Shown: positions 7,873-19,141, numbered from the stretch's first letter. The stretch is 64,000 nt of DNA from Clostridiaceae bacterium (GCA_016292785.1 JAEDFL010000007.1:1-64000), one strand, 5' to 3'. Translations and numbers: made by a program. Notes: generated by a model from the sequence alone, not told the origin.

Positions 7873-9081
7873 ATGAAGTATTCACCTGACGAAGTAATTC
7901 AATATATCGAGGAGGAGGACGTCAAGTTTATCCGACTTGCATTCACGGATATTTACGGCAAGCAGAAAAATATCTCCGTTATGCAGGACGAGCTTGAAAG
8001 GGCGTTCAGATACGGTATTGCAATCGACGCTTCGGCAATCGCAGGCTTCGGATGCGATGTTCATTCCGACCTGCTTCTCCGCCCCGATCCGTCAACTATA
8101 ACCGTTTTACCGTGGCGTCCGGAGCATGGCAGAGTTGTCAGAATGTTCTGCTCCATCACTCACCTTGACGGCACTCCGTTCGTCTCGGACACAAGGGCGA
8201 TACTCAAAAATGCGATCGAAGACGCAAGGAAAGAGGGCATCAGCTTCGCCTTCGGTCCCGAAATGGAATTTTATCTTTTCACCTGTGATGAGGACGGAAA
8301 ACCGACAAAGGTTCCCTATGACAACGCAGGCTATATGGACATTGCCCCGGACGATAAGGGTGAGAACGTCCGCCGTGAGGTTTGCCTGACGCTTGAAAGA
8401 ATGGGCATAAAACCCGAAAGCTCCCACCACGAGGAGGGACCGGGACAGAACGAGATAGATTTCCGCTATTCCGATCCCCTCACCGCCGCAGACAATGCGA
8501 TCACCTTCAAGGCGGTTGTCAATACCATTGCGGCAAGGAACGGATTAAAGGCGGATTTCTCGCCGAAGCCGCTTGAGTCGATGCCGGGCAACGGAATGCA
8601 TATCAACATTTCTGCCAAGGAAAAGGACGGCAGAGATGTTATGCCGCAGGTAATTTCCGGAATACTCGAGCATATCTGCGAAATAACGGCTTTCCTCAAC
8701 ACTACGGCTGACTCCTACAAGCGTTTCGGAAGCAACAAGGCTCCGAAATATGTTTCCTGGTCGAGCGAAAACCGCTCTCAGCTTGTGCGTATTCCTGCCG
8801 CAGACGGTGAATACAAGCGTGCCGAGCTTCGTTCACCGGATCCGATGTGCAATCCTTATCTTGCCTTTGCCCTGCTCATTTGGGCAGGACTTGACGGTAT
8901 AAAGAAAGGTTTGGAACTTCCCGAAATGGCGGACATCAATCTTTTCAACGCCCCGGAGGAGGAAACCAAGAAGTTCAGAACCCTGCCCGGCGATCTTTTC
9001 AGCGCAGGCAAAGCGGCGAGGGAAAGCGATTTTGTAAACGCACATCTGCCTCGTTCCATCACGGAAAACTATTGCAAATAA
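7873..9081 (+). CDS. glnA: Glutamine synthetase type I, short form
   Basis: Second glutamine synthetase of the window, in the operon with glutamate synthase, so the operon encodes a complete GS-GOGAT cycle. Family motifs are FGPEMEFYLF, EEGPGQNEIDFRYSDP, MPGNGMHINIS, NKAPKYVSWSSENRSQLVRIP and EYKRAELRSPDPMCNPYLAFA. At 402 residues it is shorter than typical GSI (440-470). The shortening is mostly after the CNPY segment, where the usual C-terminal helical part is compact. I cannot identify an adenylylation-site tyrosine region. The ATG follows AAAGGTAGG. Identity as a GS-family enzyme is secure; GSI-like gamma-glutamyl ligases of other specificity cannot be fully excluded. Confidence 0.9.
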   Translation: MKYSPDEVIQYIEEEDVKFIRLAFTDIYGKQKNISVMQDELERAFRYGIAIDASAIAGFGCDVHSDLLLRPDPSTITVLPWRPEHGRVVRMFCSITHLDGTPFVSDTRAILKNAIEDARKEGISFAFGPEMEFYLFTCDEDGKPTKVPYDNAGYMDIAPDDKGENVRREVCLTLERMGIKPESSHHEEGPGQNEIDFRYSDPLTAADNAITFKAVVNTIAARNGLKADFSPKPLESMPGNGMHINISAKEKDGRDVMPQVISGILEHICEITAFLNTTADSYKRFGSNKAPKYVSWSSENRSQLVRIPAADGEYKRAELRSPDPMCNPYLAFALLIWAGLDGIKKGLELPEMADINLFNAPEEETKKFRTLPGDLFSAGKAARESDFVNAHLPRSITENYCK

Positions 9082-9114
9082 AAGGATAACAAACTGAGAA
9101 AGGAGGGGAGCAAT

Positions 9115-11318
<2,204 letters not shown>

Positions 11319-11320
11319 TA

Positions 11321-11349
11321 TTGATTATAAAGTACAAGTATGTTAGAAT
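11321..11349 (+). promoter_or_regulatory. Promoter of fhs
   Basis: TTGATT, 17-nt spacer, TAGAAT in the 54-bp gap after pyrG. It suggests fhs can be transcribed on its own. Confidence 0.6.
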
Positions 11350-11372
11350 AAAACAAAAAAGGAAGCGATAAG

Positions 11373-13049
11373 ATGGCATATTTGACCGACATTGAAATTG
11401 CACAGAGCTGCAAAATGAAACACATTAAGGATATTGCCGAAACTGCTCACGTTGACGAAAAATATATTGAGCAGTACGGCAATCACAAGGCAAAGATTGA
11501 TCTTTCTTTGCTCAGTGAAACTGATAAAAAAGACGGCAAGCTCGTTCTTGTTACCGCAATTACGCCTACTCCGGCAGGCGAGGGCAAGACCACGACGACT
11601 ATCGGTCTTGCAGACGGACTCAGAAGAATAGGCAAAGACGCCGTTGTAGCTCTGCGTGAACCCTCGCTCGGTCCTGTTTTCGGAATAAAGGGCGGTGCGG
11701 CAGGCGGCGGATATGCTCAGGTCGTTCCTATGGAGGACATAAACCTTCACTTTACCGGTGATTTCCACGCAATCGGTGCGGCAAACAATCTTCTCGCCGC
11801 AATGCTTGACAACCACATTCAGCAGGGCAACGCTCTCGGAATTGACGTCCGCAAGATCACATGGAAACGCTGTGTCGATATGAACGACAGACAGCTCCGT
11901 TTCATCGTTGACGGTATGGGCGGTAAGGCAAACGGCGTTCCCCGTGAGGACGGATTTGACATAACCGTTGCTTCCGAAATTATGGCGGTTCTATGTCTTT
12001 CAACCTCGATTACCGATCTGAAAGAAAGACTTTCAAGAATAATTGTAGGCTATACTTATGACGACAAGCCCGTTACCTGCGGCCAGCTCAACGCTCAGGG
12101 TGCAATGACGGCTCTTTTGAAGGACGCGCTCAAGCCCAACCTTGTTCAGACTCTTGAGGGTACTCCTGCATTTGTTCACGGCGGTCCGTTTGCAAACATC
12201 GCCCACGGCTGTAACTCGGTTATGGCAACAAAGATGGCTCTGAAAATGGGCGATTATGCCGTTACGGAGGCAGGCTTCGGCGCTGACCTCGGTGCCGAGA
12301 AGTTCCTCGACATCAAGTGCCGTATGGCAGGACTTACACCCGACGCCGTTGTTATCGTTGCAACTGTCCGTGCGCTTAAAATGCACGGCGGACTTGACAA
12401 GAAACAGCTCAACACCGAGGATCTCGAAGCTCTCGAAAGAGGTATTCCGAATCTTCTCCGTCACGTTTCAAACATCAAGAATGTTTATAAGCTCCCGTGC
12501 GTTGTCGCCGTCAACCGTTTCCCGACCGACACCGACGCCGAGATCGACTTCATCATCAAGAAGTGCAAGGAGCTTGGCGTAAACACCGTGCTCTCGACCG
12601 TATGGGCAGAGGGCGGCAAAGGCGGCGAAGACCTCGCAAAAGAGGTTGTCCGTCTCTGTGAGGAGGAAAAGGGCGACTTCACATTCTCCTACGACACAGA
12701 TATTAGCATCGCAGAAAAAATCGAGGCAGTCGTCAAAAAGGTCTACGGCGGCGACGGTATCAATATTATGCCGAACGCAAAGAAGCAGATCGCACAGCTT
12801 GAGGAGCTCGGCTTCGGCAAATGTCCCGTATGTATTGCAAAGACTCAGTACAGCTTCTCCGACGATCCGACAAAGCTCGGCGCACCCGAAAACTTCACCG
12901 TAACTGTCAAGAATGTTAAGATCTCCGCAGGCGCAGGCTTCGTTGTCGTGCTGACGGGCGATATCCTCACAATGCCCGGTCTTCCGAAATCACCTGCCGC
13001 TGAACGAATTGACGTTGACGAAAACGGCAAGATTAGCGGTCTTTTTTAA
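11373..13049 (+). CDS. fhs: Formate-tetrahydrofolate ligase
   Basis: ATP-dependent formation of 10-formyltetrahydrofolate from formate, feeding one-carbon and purine metabolism, and part of the Wood-Ljungdahl methyl branch when that pathway is present. 558 residues, full length. The phosphate-binding loop is [16 protein letters not shown], followed by [36 protein letters not shown], both diagnostic. Other Wood-Ljungdahl genes are not in this window, so acetogenesis cannot be claimed. The ATG has AGGAAG upstream, and a strong terminator follows the stop codon. Confidence 0.97.
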   Translation: MAYLTDIEIAQSCKMKHIKDIAETAHVDEKYIEQYGNHKAKIDLSLLSETDKKDGKLVLVTAITPTPAGEGKTTTTIGLADGLRRIGKDAVVALREPSLGPVFGIKGGAAGGGYAQVVPMEDINLHFTGDFHAIGAANNLLAAMLDNHIQQGNALGIDVRKITWKRCVDMNDRQLRFIVDGMGGKANGVPREDGFDITVASEIMAVLCLSTSITDLKERLSRIIVGYTYDDKPVTCGQLNAQGAMTALLKDALKPNLVQTLEGTPAFVHGGPFANIAHGCNSVMATKMALKMGDYAVTEAGFGADLGAEKFLDIKCRMAGLTPDAVVIVATVRALKMHGGLDKKQLNTEDLEALERGIPNLLRHVSNIKNVYKLPCVVAVNRFPTDTDAEIDFIIKKCKELGVNTVLSTVWAEGGKGGEDLAKEVVRLCEEEKGDFTFSYDTDISIAEKIEAVVKKVYGGDGINIMPNAKKQIAQLEELGFGKCPVCIAKTQYSFSDDPTKLGAPENFTVTVKNVKISAGAGFVVVLTGDILTMPGLPKSPAAERIDVDENGKISGLF

Positions 13050-13070
13050 AAGATAATAGATAAAAAATAA

Positions 13071-13110
13071 AACCTTTCGCAAGGCTTAAAGTCTGCGAAA
13101 GGTTTTTTGT
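13071..13110. terminator. Bidirectional terminator, fhs / secreted Ig-like protein
   Basis: AACCTTTCGCA pairs with TGCGAAAGGTT, with TTTTTTGTTTTT after it on the plus strand and an AT-rich tract on the other side. It serves two convergent genes. Confidence 0.88.
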
Positions 13111-13120
13111 TTTTATTATA

Positions 13121-14209
13121 TCAGAAGACTATAGTTCCTCCCAGAATTCTGTCAATAAGCATCATAATACGGAAAACGATATTGTAAAAGAGATTTGAGA
13201 AGAAGTCGGCAATTCTTGATACTACTTTGACTTCAACCGTGGTTGAAACGCCCGAAACAGGCTCGGTAACGGTAAGAGTTGTTTTGCCCGGTCTGTTGCC
13301 GTAAACAACGATTGAGCCGTCCTCGGGATCATACTCTGCCGTTGCGATCTCCTCGTTGTCGACCGAAACCTCAAGCTCATCAAAGTTATAGCATGCGCCA
13401 TACGGACGGATAATGGGATAGTTCCAATCCATGTTGCCGCTGACAACATAAAAATCACCAAGCTCAATTTCTTCAATCGCTATCTTTGTCGCATCGGTTA
13501 CATTGAAGCTAAACTCTGCGATGTCTTCATCAAAGCAAGCCAGATAAATACAGTAAAGCTTACCTGCCTCAACAATGAATGAAAAATCAAGCGAAGATTC
13601 GCTGTCGAAATAAGAATACTCGATATTTCCGTCGGAATCCATTACCGAGACGTCATCACAAGGCAACGTTGAATTGAGATTGTAGATACCGTCCTCTGTC
13701 GGCTTGAGAATAAAATATGCGCTCTCACCGCTGAACGAATAAGAACCGTTCATTCTGATCTCAGGAAGATTATCAACCTTTGTGATGGTGAATGTAACTG
13801 TCGGCGCAGGAATTTCTTCCTCGAAGTAATCCTGACAATTCTCAAGCACAACAGTAACATTTGCGTCCTTTCCCGCAACGAAATAGTCCTCATTGCTGAG
13901 GATATTAACATCAATCGGGAAATCTACTTCTTCTTCCGTATTTAAGTAACATAAGAAAAGATTTGAAACATTTTCCTCGTTAATTTCAACCGATATGGCA
14001 GCCATATTAAAATCTCCGGTTGAATTGTCGATTGATGCAGAAAGCTTGTAAACTCCGTCCTCGGGAACATTGAGAAGGAGGGTCTTGTATGTATCGATCG
14101 TCATCGTGTATTCCTTGTCGATCTCTACCTCCGAAGATCCTGCGAACGAGGCAGTTGATAATGAAAGCATCATTATAACCGCCAATAAAATGCTGATAGT
14201 TTTTTTCAT
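13121..14209 (-). CDS. Secreted protein with Ig-like (Big2-type) domain
   Basis: 362 residues. The N-terminus MKKTISILLAVIMMLSLSTASFAG is a clear Sec signal peptide. The body is acidic and beta-rich, with two repeated segments resembling pre-peptidase/adhesin-type folds. Residues about 270-330 look like a bacterial Ig domain (ISVDNEEIATAEYDP and GKTTLTVTEPVSG). The last 30 residues are hydrophobic and amphipathic (about IADFFSNLFYNIVFRIMMLIDRI), possibly for membrane association. The start at 14209 is fixed by AAGGGG and the signal peptide; an upstream in-frame extension has no protein character. Function unknown; surface or extracellular role inferred. Confidence 0.75.
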   Translation of the reverse strand: MKKTISILLAVIMMLSLSTASFAGSSEVEIDKEYTMTIDTYKTLLLNVPEDGVYKLSASIDNSTGDFNMAAISVEINEENVSNLFLCYLNTEEEVDFPIDVNILSNEDYFVAGKDANVTVVLENCQDYFEEEIPAPTVTFTITKVDNLPEIRMNGSYSFSGESAYFILKPTEDGIYNLNSTLPCDDVSVMDSDGNIEYSYFDSESSLDFSFIVEAGKLYCIYLACFDEDIAEFSFNVTDATKIAIEEIELGDFYVVSGNMDWNYPIIRPYGACYNFDELEVSVDNEEIATAEYDPEDGSIVVYGNRPGKTTLTVTEPVSGVSTTVEVKVVSRIADFFSNLFYNIVFRIMMLIDRILGGTIVF

Positions 14210-14230
14210 GTACCATTTCCCCTTTTTTAT

Positions 14231-14259
14231 TTTTTTCAGGAATTTTCTTCCTGAAAAAA
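14231..14259. repeat. Inverted repeat at the promoter of the Ig-like protein gene
   Basis: TTTTTTCAGGAA and TTCCTGAAAAAA form a 12-bp perfect inverted repeat around a 5-nt spacer. It overlaps the -10 edge and predicted start site on the minus strand. It could be an operator or a leader hairpin; it is not followed by a U-tract in the sense direction. Confidence 0.45.
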
Positions 14260-14287
14260 TTTTAACACACCTATGTGAAAAAATCAA
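14259..14287 (-). promoter_or_regulatory. Promoter of the Ig-like secreted protein gene
   Basis: Minus strand TTGATT (14282-14287), 17-nt spacer, TAAAAT (14259-14264), immediately downstream of the cysS terminator. Confidence 0.65.
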
Positions 14288-14289
14288 TA

Positions 14290-14334
14290 TAAAAAAACGG
14301 TATTGCCCATATTTTTTTGAATGTGCAATACCGT
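14290..14334 (-). terminator. Terminator of the cysE-cysS operon
   Basis: On the minus strand ACGGTATTGC pairs with GCAATACCGT, followed by seven T residues, just after the cysS stop codon. Confidence 0.9.
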
Positions 14335-14346
14335 TAATTTTATTTA

Positions 14347-15738
14347 TTATTCTCTGTGCCACTTAACTCCCTGGGCGGTGTCCTCAAGGACGATGCCCTT
14401 GGCTTTCAGCTCGTCACGGATTCGGTCGGCTTCAGCCCAATTCCTGTCCTTTCGAGCCTGTGTTCTCTGCTCAATCAGAGCTTCAATCTCGCTGTCGAGG
14501 TCTTCCTTTTTGCGGTTATAAACCAGACCGAGTACATCTGCCAGCTCGTCAAAAACCTTTATTGCCGCTTCGACCGTGCCCTTGTTGGCATTTGCGGCGA
14601 TAACGTTTGAGTTGATGTCACGCACAAGCTCAAACAGAGCCGCTATTGCGTCCGCCGTGTTGAGGTCGTCGCTCATCGCTTCAACAAACTGCTGACGGCG
14701 TTTGTCAAACATTGCAAGAATATCGCTGTCCGCTTCGCCCTCTGCCGCATTCTCAAGCGCAAAATCAAGGCTGTCACGGCAGGTGTAAAGACGGGCAAGG
14801 GAAGCCTTGCACTGCTCAATTATATCCGTGCTGTAATTGATAGGACTTCTGTAATGCGACGATATCATAAGGAAACGGATCGGCTCATAGCCGTATTTTT
14901 CCGCAACATCTCTTACGGTGAAGAAATTGCCGAGCGACTTCGACATCTTAACATTGTCAACGTTGATATATCCGTTGTGCATCCAATAATTTGCGAAAGG
15001 CACGCCGTTGCAGCACTCGCTCTGAGCGATCTCATTCTCATGGTGAGGGAAGATGAGATCCTGACCGCCGCAGTGAATGTCGATCGTATTGCCGAGGAAG
15101 CGTCTTACCATCGCAGAACATTCGATATGCCAGCCCGGTCTGCCGTGTCCCCACGGGGACTCCCAGTAAGGCTCGCCCGGCTTTGCGCTCTTCCAGAGAG
15201 CGAAGTCCATCGGCTCTTTTTTGACCTCGCCGACCATAATTCTTGCGCCGGCTTCAAGATCCTCAAGCGGCTGGTGCGAAAGCTTACCGTACTCGCTGAA
15301 TTTGGAGGGGCTGAAATAAACATCGCCGTCAACGGCATAGGCGTAGCCCTTGTCGATAAGGGTGGAAACTATGTCGATTATCTCGTCAATATTCTCCGTT
15401 GCCTTGGGGTGAACGGTTGCCTCGCGCACATTCATTCCCTTGACATCTTTCCAGTATTCCTCAATGTACTTTTCGCTGACCTGCTTATAGGTCAGGTTTT
15501 CCTCGTTGGCACGTTTAATTATCTTGTCGTCAATATCCGTGAAGTTCTGAACAAATCTGACGTCATATCCGATATATTCAAGAAAACGGCGCAGAACATC
15601 GAACACGCAGAGCGGTCTTGCGTTGCCGATATGAATAAAATTATACACTGTCGGACCGCAGGCATAGATCTTAACCTTGCCCTCCTCCACGGTTTTAAGC
15701 TCTTCCTTTGTTCTTGTAAGAGTGTTGAAAATCTTCAT
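14347..15738 (-). CDS. cysS: Cysteinyl-tRNA synthetase
   Basis: Charges tRNA-Cys with cysteine. 463 residues, full length. Class I signatures are HIGNARP (HIGH motif) near residue 36 and KMSKSLGNFF near residue 267. Zinc-binding residues are visible in YACGPTVYN, WHIECSAM and HHENEIAQSE. Its ATG overlaps the cysE stop by 4 nt (ATGA), and both genes follow a cysteine-specific T-box, so synthesis of cysteine precursor and tRNA charging respond together to uncharged tRNA-Cys. Confidence 0.98.
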   Translation of the reverse strand: MKIFNTLTRTKEELKTVEEGKVKIYACGPTVYNFIHIGNARPLCVFDVLRRFLEYIGYDVRFVQNFTDIDDKIIKRANEENLTYKQVSEKYIEEYWKDVKGMNVREATVHPKATENIDEIIDIVSTLIDKGYAYAVDGDVYFSPSKFSEYGKLSHQPLEDLEAGARIMVGEVKKEPMDFALWKSAKPGEPYWESPWGHGRPGWHIECSAMVRRFLGNTIDIHCGGQDLIFPHHENEIAQSECCNGVPFANYWMHNGYINVDNVKMSKSLGNFFTVRDVAEKYGYEPIRFLMISSHYRSPINYSTDIIEQCKASLARLYTCRDSLDFALENAAEGEADSDILAMFDKRRQQFVEAMSDDLNTADAIAALFELVRDINSNVIAANANKGTVEAAIKVFDELADVLGLVYNRKKEDLDSEIEALIEQRTQARKDRNWAEADRIRDELKAKGIVLEDTAQGVKWHRE

Positions 15739-16364
15739 TGTATATCCTCCAGTTTCTTTTTAAGCTTGTCAATTTCGCTCTGCAATCTGCAAAGCTCCTG
15801 TGAAACAGGATCGGGAATGTGGATCTGGTCAAGATCCTGCACCCTCTCGCCGTTCCTGCGGACAACCCTCGCAGGGACTCCGACCGCAGTTGAGTTCTTG
15901 GGTATTCTGTCAAGCACAACGGCTCCGGCGGCAATATTGGTATTGTCTCCGACAGTTACGGGGCCGAGGATTTTTGCGCCTGCTCCGATAAGCACGTTAT
16001 TGCCTATCGTCGGGTGACGCTTTCCGATGTCCTTGCCCGTACCGCCGAGGGTAACGCCCTGATATACGGTAACATCGTCACCGATAACGGTGGTTTCACC
16101 GATTACCGTTCCCGTTCCGTGATCTATGAAAAATCTTCTGCCGATCTGCGCTCCGGGATGGATTTCAATTCCCGTTTTTCTGACGCAGCGCTGAGAGATC
16201 ATTCTCGCAATGAAAAACATATTGTGGTTATAGAACCAATGCGCTTTTCTGTGGCTTCTGATCGCCTTAAAGCCCGGATAAAGCAAAATAACCTCAAGCG
16301 CAGAGGTAGCGGCAGGATCCCTTTCACGGAAGCTATTTATATCTTCTTTTATTCGATCAAACAA
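15735..16364 (-). CDS. cysE: Serine O-acetyltransferase
   Basis: Acetylates serine with acetyl-CoA, the first step of cysteine synthesis. 209 residues from a TTG start at 16362-16364: the reading Met-Phe-Asp-Arg-Ile-Lys-Glu-Asp matches the family N-terminus, and AAAGGAGG lies 6 nt upstream. The same frame is open a further 68 codons, but that part is the T-box leader, so the longer reading is wrong. The C-terminal left-handed beta-helix has hexapeptide repeats and the active-site stretch FFIDHGTGTVIGE...TLGGTGKDIGKRHPTIG. The last 30 residues form a coiled coil. It overlaps cysS by 4 nt. Confidence 0.95.
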   Translation of the reverse strand: MFDRIKEDINSFRERDPAATSALEVILLYPGFKAIRSHRKAHWFYNHNMFFIARMISQRCVRKTGIEIHPGAQIGRRFFIDHGTGTVIGETTVIGDDVTVYQGVTLGGTGKDIGKRHPTIGNNVLIGAGAKILGPVTVGDNTNIAAGAVVLDRIPKNSTAVGVPARVVRRNGERVQDLDQIHIPDPVSQELCRLQSEIDKLKKKLEDIQ

Positions 16365-16401
16365 CAGAATCCTCCTTTCCGGTCTTTGCCTAAGTATGAA
16401 A

Positions 16402-16620
16402 AAGCCTCCGCCGCACACAGTGCGACAGAGGCGGATAACCGCGGTTCCACTCCGACTTATTACTCTGAGTCCTGTAACGGGGACGACCGCACAGAGATAC
16501 TCGCCAAAGGCTTTCCCCCTGCGTGCTGGCGGGTGCATTTCGTCCGAACCTTCACAAGAGGCTTTCACCGTTATGCCTCATTCTCTGCTGTGTCCGTATC
16601 GGATTACTTCTCCCGATAAA
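16402..16620 (-). promoter_or_regulatory. T-box riboswitch with terminator, cysteine specifier (TGC)
   Basis: Minus strand: GGGAGAAGTA (stem I base and AGTA), AGAATGAGGC...GGTGAAAGCCTC (distal stem I), then GGACGAAA-TGC-ACC with the specifier at 16535-16537, a Cys codon. The canonical T-box GTGGAACCGCGG (16439-16450) follows. A terminator (GCCTC/GAGGC with TTTTT, 16402-16434) overlaps the antiterminator pairing region. It controls cysE-cysS by premature termination. Confidence 0.95.
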
Positions 16621-16636
16621 CGCATTTTCGTGTGTC

Positions 16637-16664
16637 ATTATAGCACAAAATAAAAATAAATCAA
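16637..16664 (-). promoter_or_regulatory. Promoter of the T-box-cysE-cysS unit
   Basis: Minus strand TTGATT (16659-16664), 16-nt spacer, TATAAT (16637-16642). It starts immediately after the stop codon of the MIF-like gene. Confidence 0.75.
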
Positions 16665-16671
16665 TATTTTT

Positions 16672-17016
16672 TTAGAAATTACTTCCGTTCCAGCCCCACA
16701 TATCGACTTCTTCATACTTAATATATACGTTTGAAGCGTCGATGCCGAGCACATTGTCGAGGATTTCGCAGATTTTCGCAGTCAGCTTGTTTGACTGGGA
16801 ATAGTCGATCTTGCCGAAAACCTTGACTTCGACATAGGCGATCGGCTTTGAATTGTCGCCCTTGAAATAAAGGCGGCATTTATCCTCCAAGCTGAGCATG
16901 AGCCACTGCTCGCTCTTGCCCGAAAGTATGGATATCGCCTTTCCAAGCTCACTTTTGAGAGTCAGCTCCTGCTCCTCGGATATGGCAACGTTTGTTTTTG
17001 TTGAGATCATCGGCAT
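16672..17016 (-). CDS. MIF/tautomerase-family protein
   Basis: 114-residue homologue of macrophage migration inhibitory factor. MIF-type tautomerases use an N-terminal Pro after Met removal, and the reading Met-Pro-Met-Ile-Ser-Thr-Lys gives this when started at 17016. That ATG has GAGAGG 9 nt upstream, whereas the in-frame ATG at 17025 abuts the ribosome site. EQWLMLSLEDKCRLYFKGDNSKPIAYVEVKVFG and the C-terminal YIKYEEVDMWGWNGSNF are family-typical. Physiological substrate unknown (keto-enol tautomerase activity is the family norm). Last gene of the operon that begins with the aldo/keto reductase; no terminator seen after it. Confidence 0.88.
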   Translation of the reverse strand: MPMISTKTNVAISEEQELTLKSELGKAISILSGKSEQWLMLSLEDKCRLYFKGDNSKPIAYVEVKVFGKIDYSQSNKLTAKICEILDNVLGIDASNVYIKYEEVDMWGWNGSNF

Positions 17017-17021
17017 AAAAA

Positions 17022-17441
17022 TCATCCTCTCATAGCTCTGATTTTTTCTCTGATTAGTTTTTCGCCCTCATCGGGATCGTCGGTGTTCAGCACCGTCTTT
17101 TCCATCGGGCACATATCCGTACCCTGTCGGTTGATGATGAAGTCCACTAATTTATCATATGTAAAAATAACGCTTTTATCATCAAGATATGCTTTTGCGT
17201 GTCTGCTTGTCACGGCTGCGAATATTTCGGAAACGCCGTATTTTTCAAGCAGCATCGCCGCCGCCTTACCGATCACACGGTCGGCAACCGCCGCTGATCT
17301 GAAGAAATCGGGATCATCGTCGATTTTTTCAAGGATCGGAGCAACTCCCCTCTTCTCCGAGGTGTACTCGCCCTTTTCGCTCACGGCGGCAAAAGTAACA
17401 TTATCTGTCAGCAGTTCCTTTGCTTTTTCTGTTGCTGTCAA
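17022..17441 (-). CDS. DUF1893-family protein
   Basis: 139 residues, cytosolic. The pattern of a short ligand-type fold (MLLEKYGVSEIFAAVTSRHAKAYLDDKSVIFTYDKLVDFIINRQGTDMCPMEKTVL, in parts) matches DUF1893, a small family of unknown function related to cytidine-deaminase-like folds and often found beside metabolic operons. Its ATG lies 41 nt inside the end of the ECF S-component gene and its stop is 5 nt before the MIF-like start, so these genes are translationally linked. Confidence 0.8.
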   Translation of the reverse strand: MTATEKAKELLTDNVTFAAVSEKGEYTSEKRGVAPILEKIDDDPDFFRSAAVADRVIGKAAAMLLEKYGVSEIFAAVTSRHAKAYLDDKSVIFTYDKLVDFIINRQGTDMCPMEKTVLNTDDPDEGEKLIREKIRAMRG

Positions 17442-17976
17442 TTATTAAACCACCTTTTTTTGCCGCATAGATTATCGGAGGTATCACAAGAAGCTGAAGT
17501 CCTATACCGTAAACACCCTTGACGGTTGCTGTCACGGCGGCTATCGCTCCGCCGCACTTGATGTTCAAAAGGTTTGCGGCTACAAAGAGCATTGCGGCAT
17601 AAAACAGTCTGCCGGCAACCATTGAGGCGACAAGAGCTATTATTGCGCCGAATTTTTTGTCTTTCAGCTTTGCCTTATGATACAGCAGTCCGCAGACCAG
17701 TCCGTAAACCGCAAGCTCGCCCATCATAAACGGAAGCCTCGGAGTTCCCGGCATACCGGTTATAAAGTGGCTGATAAGCGGCGTGAGCAGTCCGATTGCA
17801 AAGCCGTATTCGCCGCCGATCACAAAACCGGCAAGAAGTACGGGAATGTGCATCGGCAGAAAGACCTCGCCCGCCTGAGGGATTCCCGTCAGGTGGAAAA
17901 GCTGAGGCAGAATAATTCCGAACGCAAGCATCAGCGCACCTGCGGTCATTTTCCGTGTCTTTATATTTATCTTCAT
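17401..17976 (-). CDS. ECF transporter S component
   Basis: 191-residue membrane protein with about five to six hydrophobic helices and the short basic N-terminus typical of energy-coupling-factor substrate-binding components. PMHIPVLLAGFVIGGEYGFAIGLLTPLISHFITGMP is characteristic of the ThiW/HmpT/PdxU-like S components. It would bind a vitamin or precursor and use a shared EcfA-EcfT module encoded elsewhere. No riboswitch precedes it, so the substrate cannot be deduced. It overlaps the aldo/keto reductase stop codon by 4 nt. Confidence 0.85.
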   Translation of the reverse strand: MKINIKTRKMTAGALMLAFGIILPQLFHLTGIPQAGEVFLPMHIPVLLAGFVIGGEYGFAIGLLTPLISHFITGMPGTPRLPFMMGELAVYGLVCGLLYHKAKLKDKKFGAIIALVASMVAGRLFYAAMLFVAANLLNIKCGGAIAAVTATVKGVYGIGLQLLVIPPIIYAAKKGGLIIDSNRKSKGTADR

Positions 17977-19094
17977 TTAAGCTCGTCCATTTCCTTTTGA
18001 AGTCTTTCAAGATTTTCACGAATTTCGATCTTCTGCGGACACTTCTTTTCGCATTTACCGCACTTGACGCAGTTCTTCGCTTTTTCCTTATCGTCCATTT
18101 CCGCCCAACGCTTCTTGGCATTCTCAAAGTTTTCGTATGCGAAGCACTTGTTCCATATATCAAAATTCTTGGGAATATTGACTCCGAAAGGACAGGGCTG
18201 GCAGTAACGGCAGTCGGTACAACCGTTTCTCATCTTGCTGAGAATTTTTGCCGCCGCTTTTTCTACAAGCTTCTTTTCCTCATCGGTCATCGGCTTGTAA
18301 TCACCGAAGGTCTTGAGATTATCCTCGACCTGATACATCTCGGTCATTCCGCTGAGAATGAGCTTGACATTGTCGAACGAGGCGCACCAACGCATCGCCC
18401 ATGAAGAAAGGGAGCTTTCGGGATCATAGGCTCTGAAAATCTCGGCAACATCATCGGGAAGATTTGCAAGCGTACCGCCCTTGACAGGCTCCATTACGAT
18501 AACGGGTATGCCGAGCTTCTCGGCAAGGTCAAGTCCTCTGAGACCTGCCTGCTCCCTGATATCTATGTAATTTATCTGAAGCTGGACAAAATCCCACTTG
18601 CGTGCCGTGATGATTTTTTCGTATGCCTCATACTCGTCGTGGAAAGAAAGACCGAAATGCTTGATCTTGCCCTGAGCCTGAAGCTTCTCGATAACGTCAA
18701 TTATGCCGAGCTCCTGAACGGTATTCCACTTATCCTCGTCAATGGCATGGAGAAGATAGAAATCGACGTAGTCCACGCCCATACGCTCAAGCTGTTTATT
18801 GATAAATTCCTCGGTGTCGCTGATCTTTTCCTTTTCCCAGATAGGGAGCTTGGTTGCAAGCAGATACGAGTTTCTGTCGTATTTTTTCAGCGCCTTGCCG
18901 ATGAAAGGCTCGCTCTGTCCGCCGTGATAGGGATAGGCGGTATCAAAATATCTTACTCCGCCCTCATAGGCACGGTCGATAAGCTCCTGCGCCCTTTCCT
19001 CGTCAATTTTTCCGTCCTTTTCGGGGAAACGCATACAGCCGTAACCCAAAAGGGAGGTTTCAACACCGATATTTTCAAAAGTTCTTTTTTCCAT
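17973..19094 (-). CDS. Aldo/keto reductase with C-terminal 4Fe-4S domain
   Basis: 373 residues. Residues 1-265 are an aldo/keto reductase barrel with the catalytic Asp-Tyr (FDTAYPYHGG), Lys (LLATKLP) and His (YLLHAIDED). The C-terminal 100 residues carry Cys motifs CTDCRYCQPC and CVKCGKCEKKCPQKI, a ferredoxin-like domain common in anaerobe members. It probably reduces an unidentified carbonyl and may exchange electrons with a ferredoxin. First gene of an operon with the ECF S component, DUF1893 and MIF-like genes; consensus promoter 19 nt upstream of the start codon. Confidence 0.92.
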   Translation of the reverse strand: MEKRTFENIGVETSLLGYGCMRFPEKDGKIDEERAQELIDRAYEGGVRYFDTAYPYHGGQSEPFIGKALKKYDRNSYLLATKLPIWEKEKISDTEEFINKQLERMGVDYVDFYLLHAIDEDKWNTVQELGIIDVIEKLQAQGKIKHFGLSFHDEYEAYEKIITARKWDFVQLQINYIDIREQAGLRGLDLAEKLGIPVIVMEPVKGGTLANLPDDVAEIFRAYDPESSLSSWAMRWCASFDNVKLILSGMTEMYQVEDNLKTFGDYKPMTDEEKKLVEKAAAKILSKMRNGCTDCRYCQPCPFGVNIPKNFDIWNKCFAYENFENAKKRWAEMDDKEKAKNCVKCGKCEKKCPQKIEIRENLERLQKEMDELK

Positions 19095-19112
19095 AAAAAC
19101 ACCTCATCGGTT

Positions 19113-19141
19113 ATATTATCATATAATTATATATTTTTCAA
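19113..19141 (-). promoter_or_regulatory. Promoter of the aldo/keto reductase operon
   Basis: Minus strand TTGAAA (19136-19141), 17-nt spacer, TAATAT (19113-19118). Confidence 0.68.

Noticed and set aside
16365..16568. Upstream in-frame extension of cysE
   Set aside because: The stretch is the T-box leader; the TTG at 16364 has a perfect ribosome site and gives the family N-terminus.
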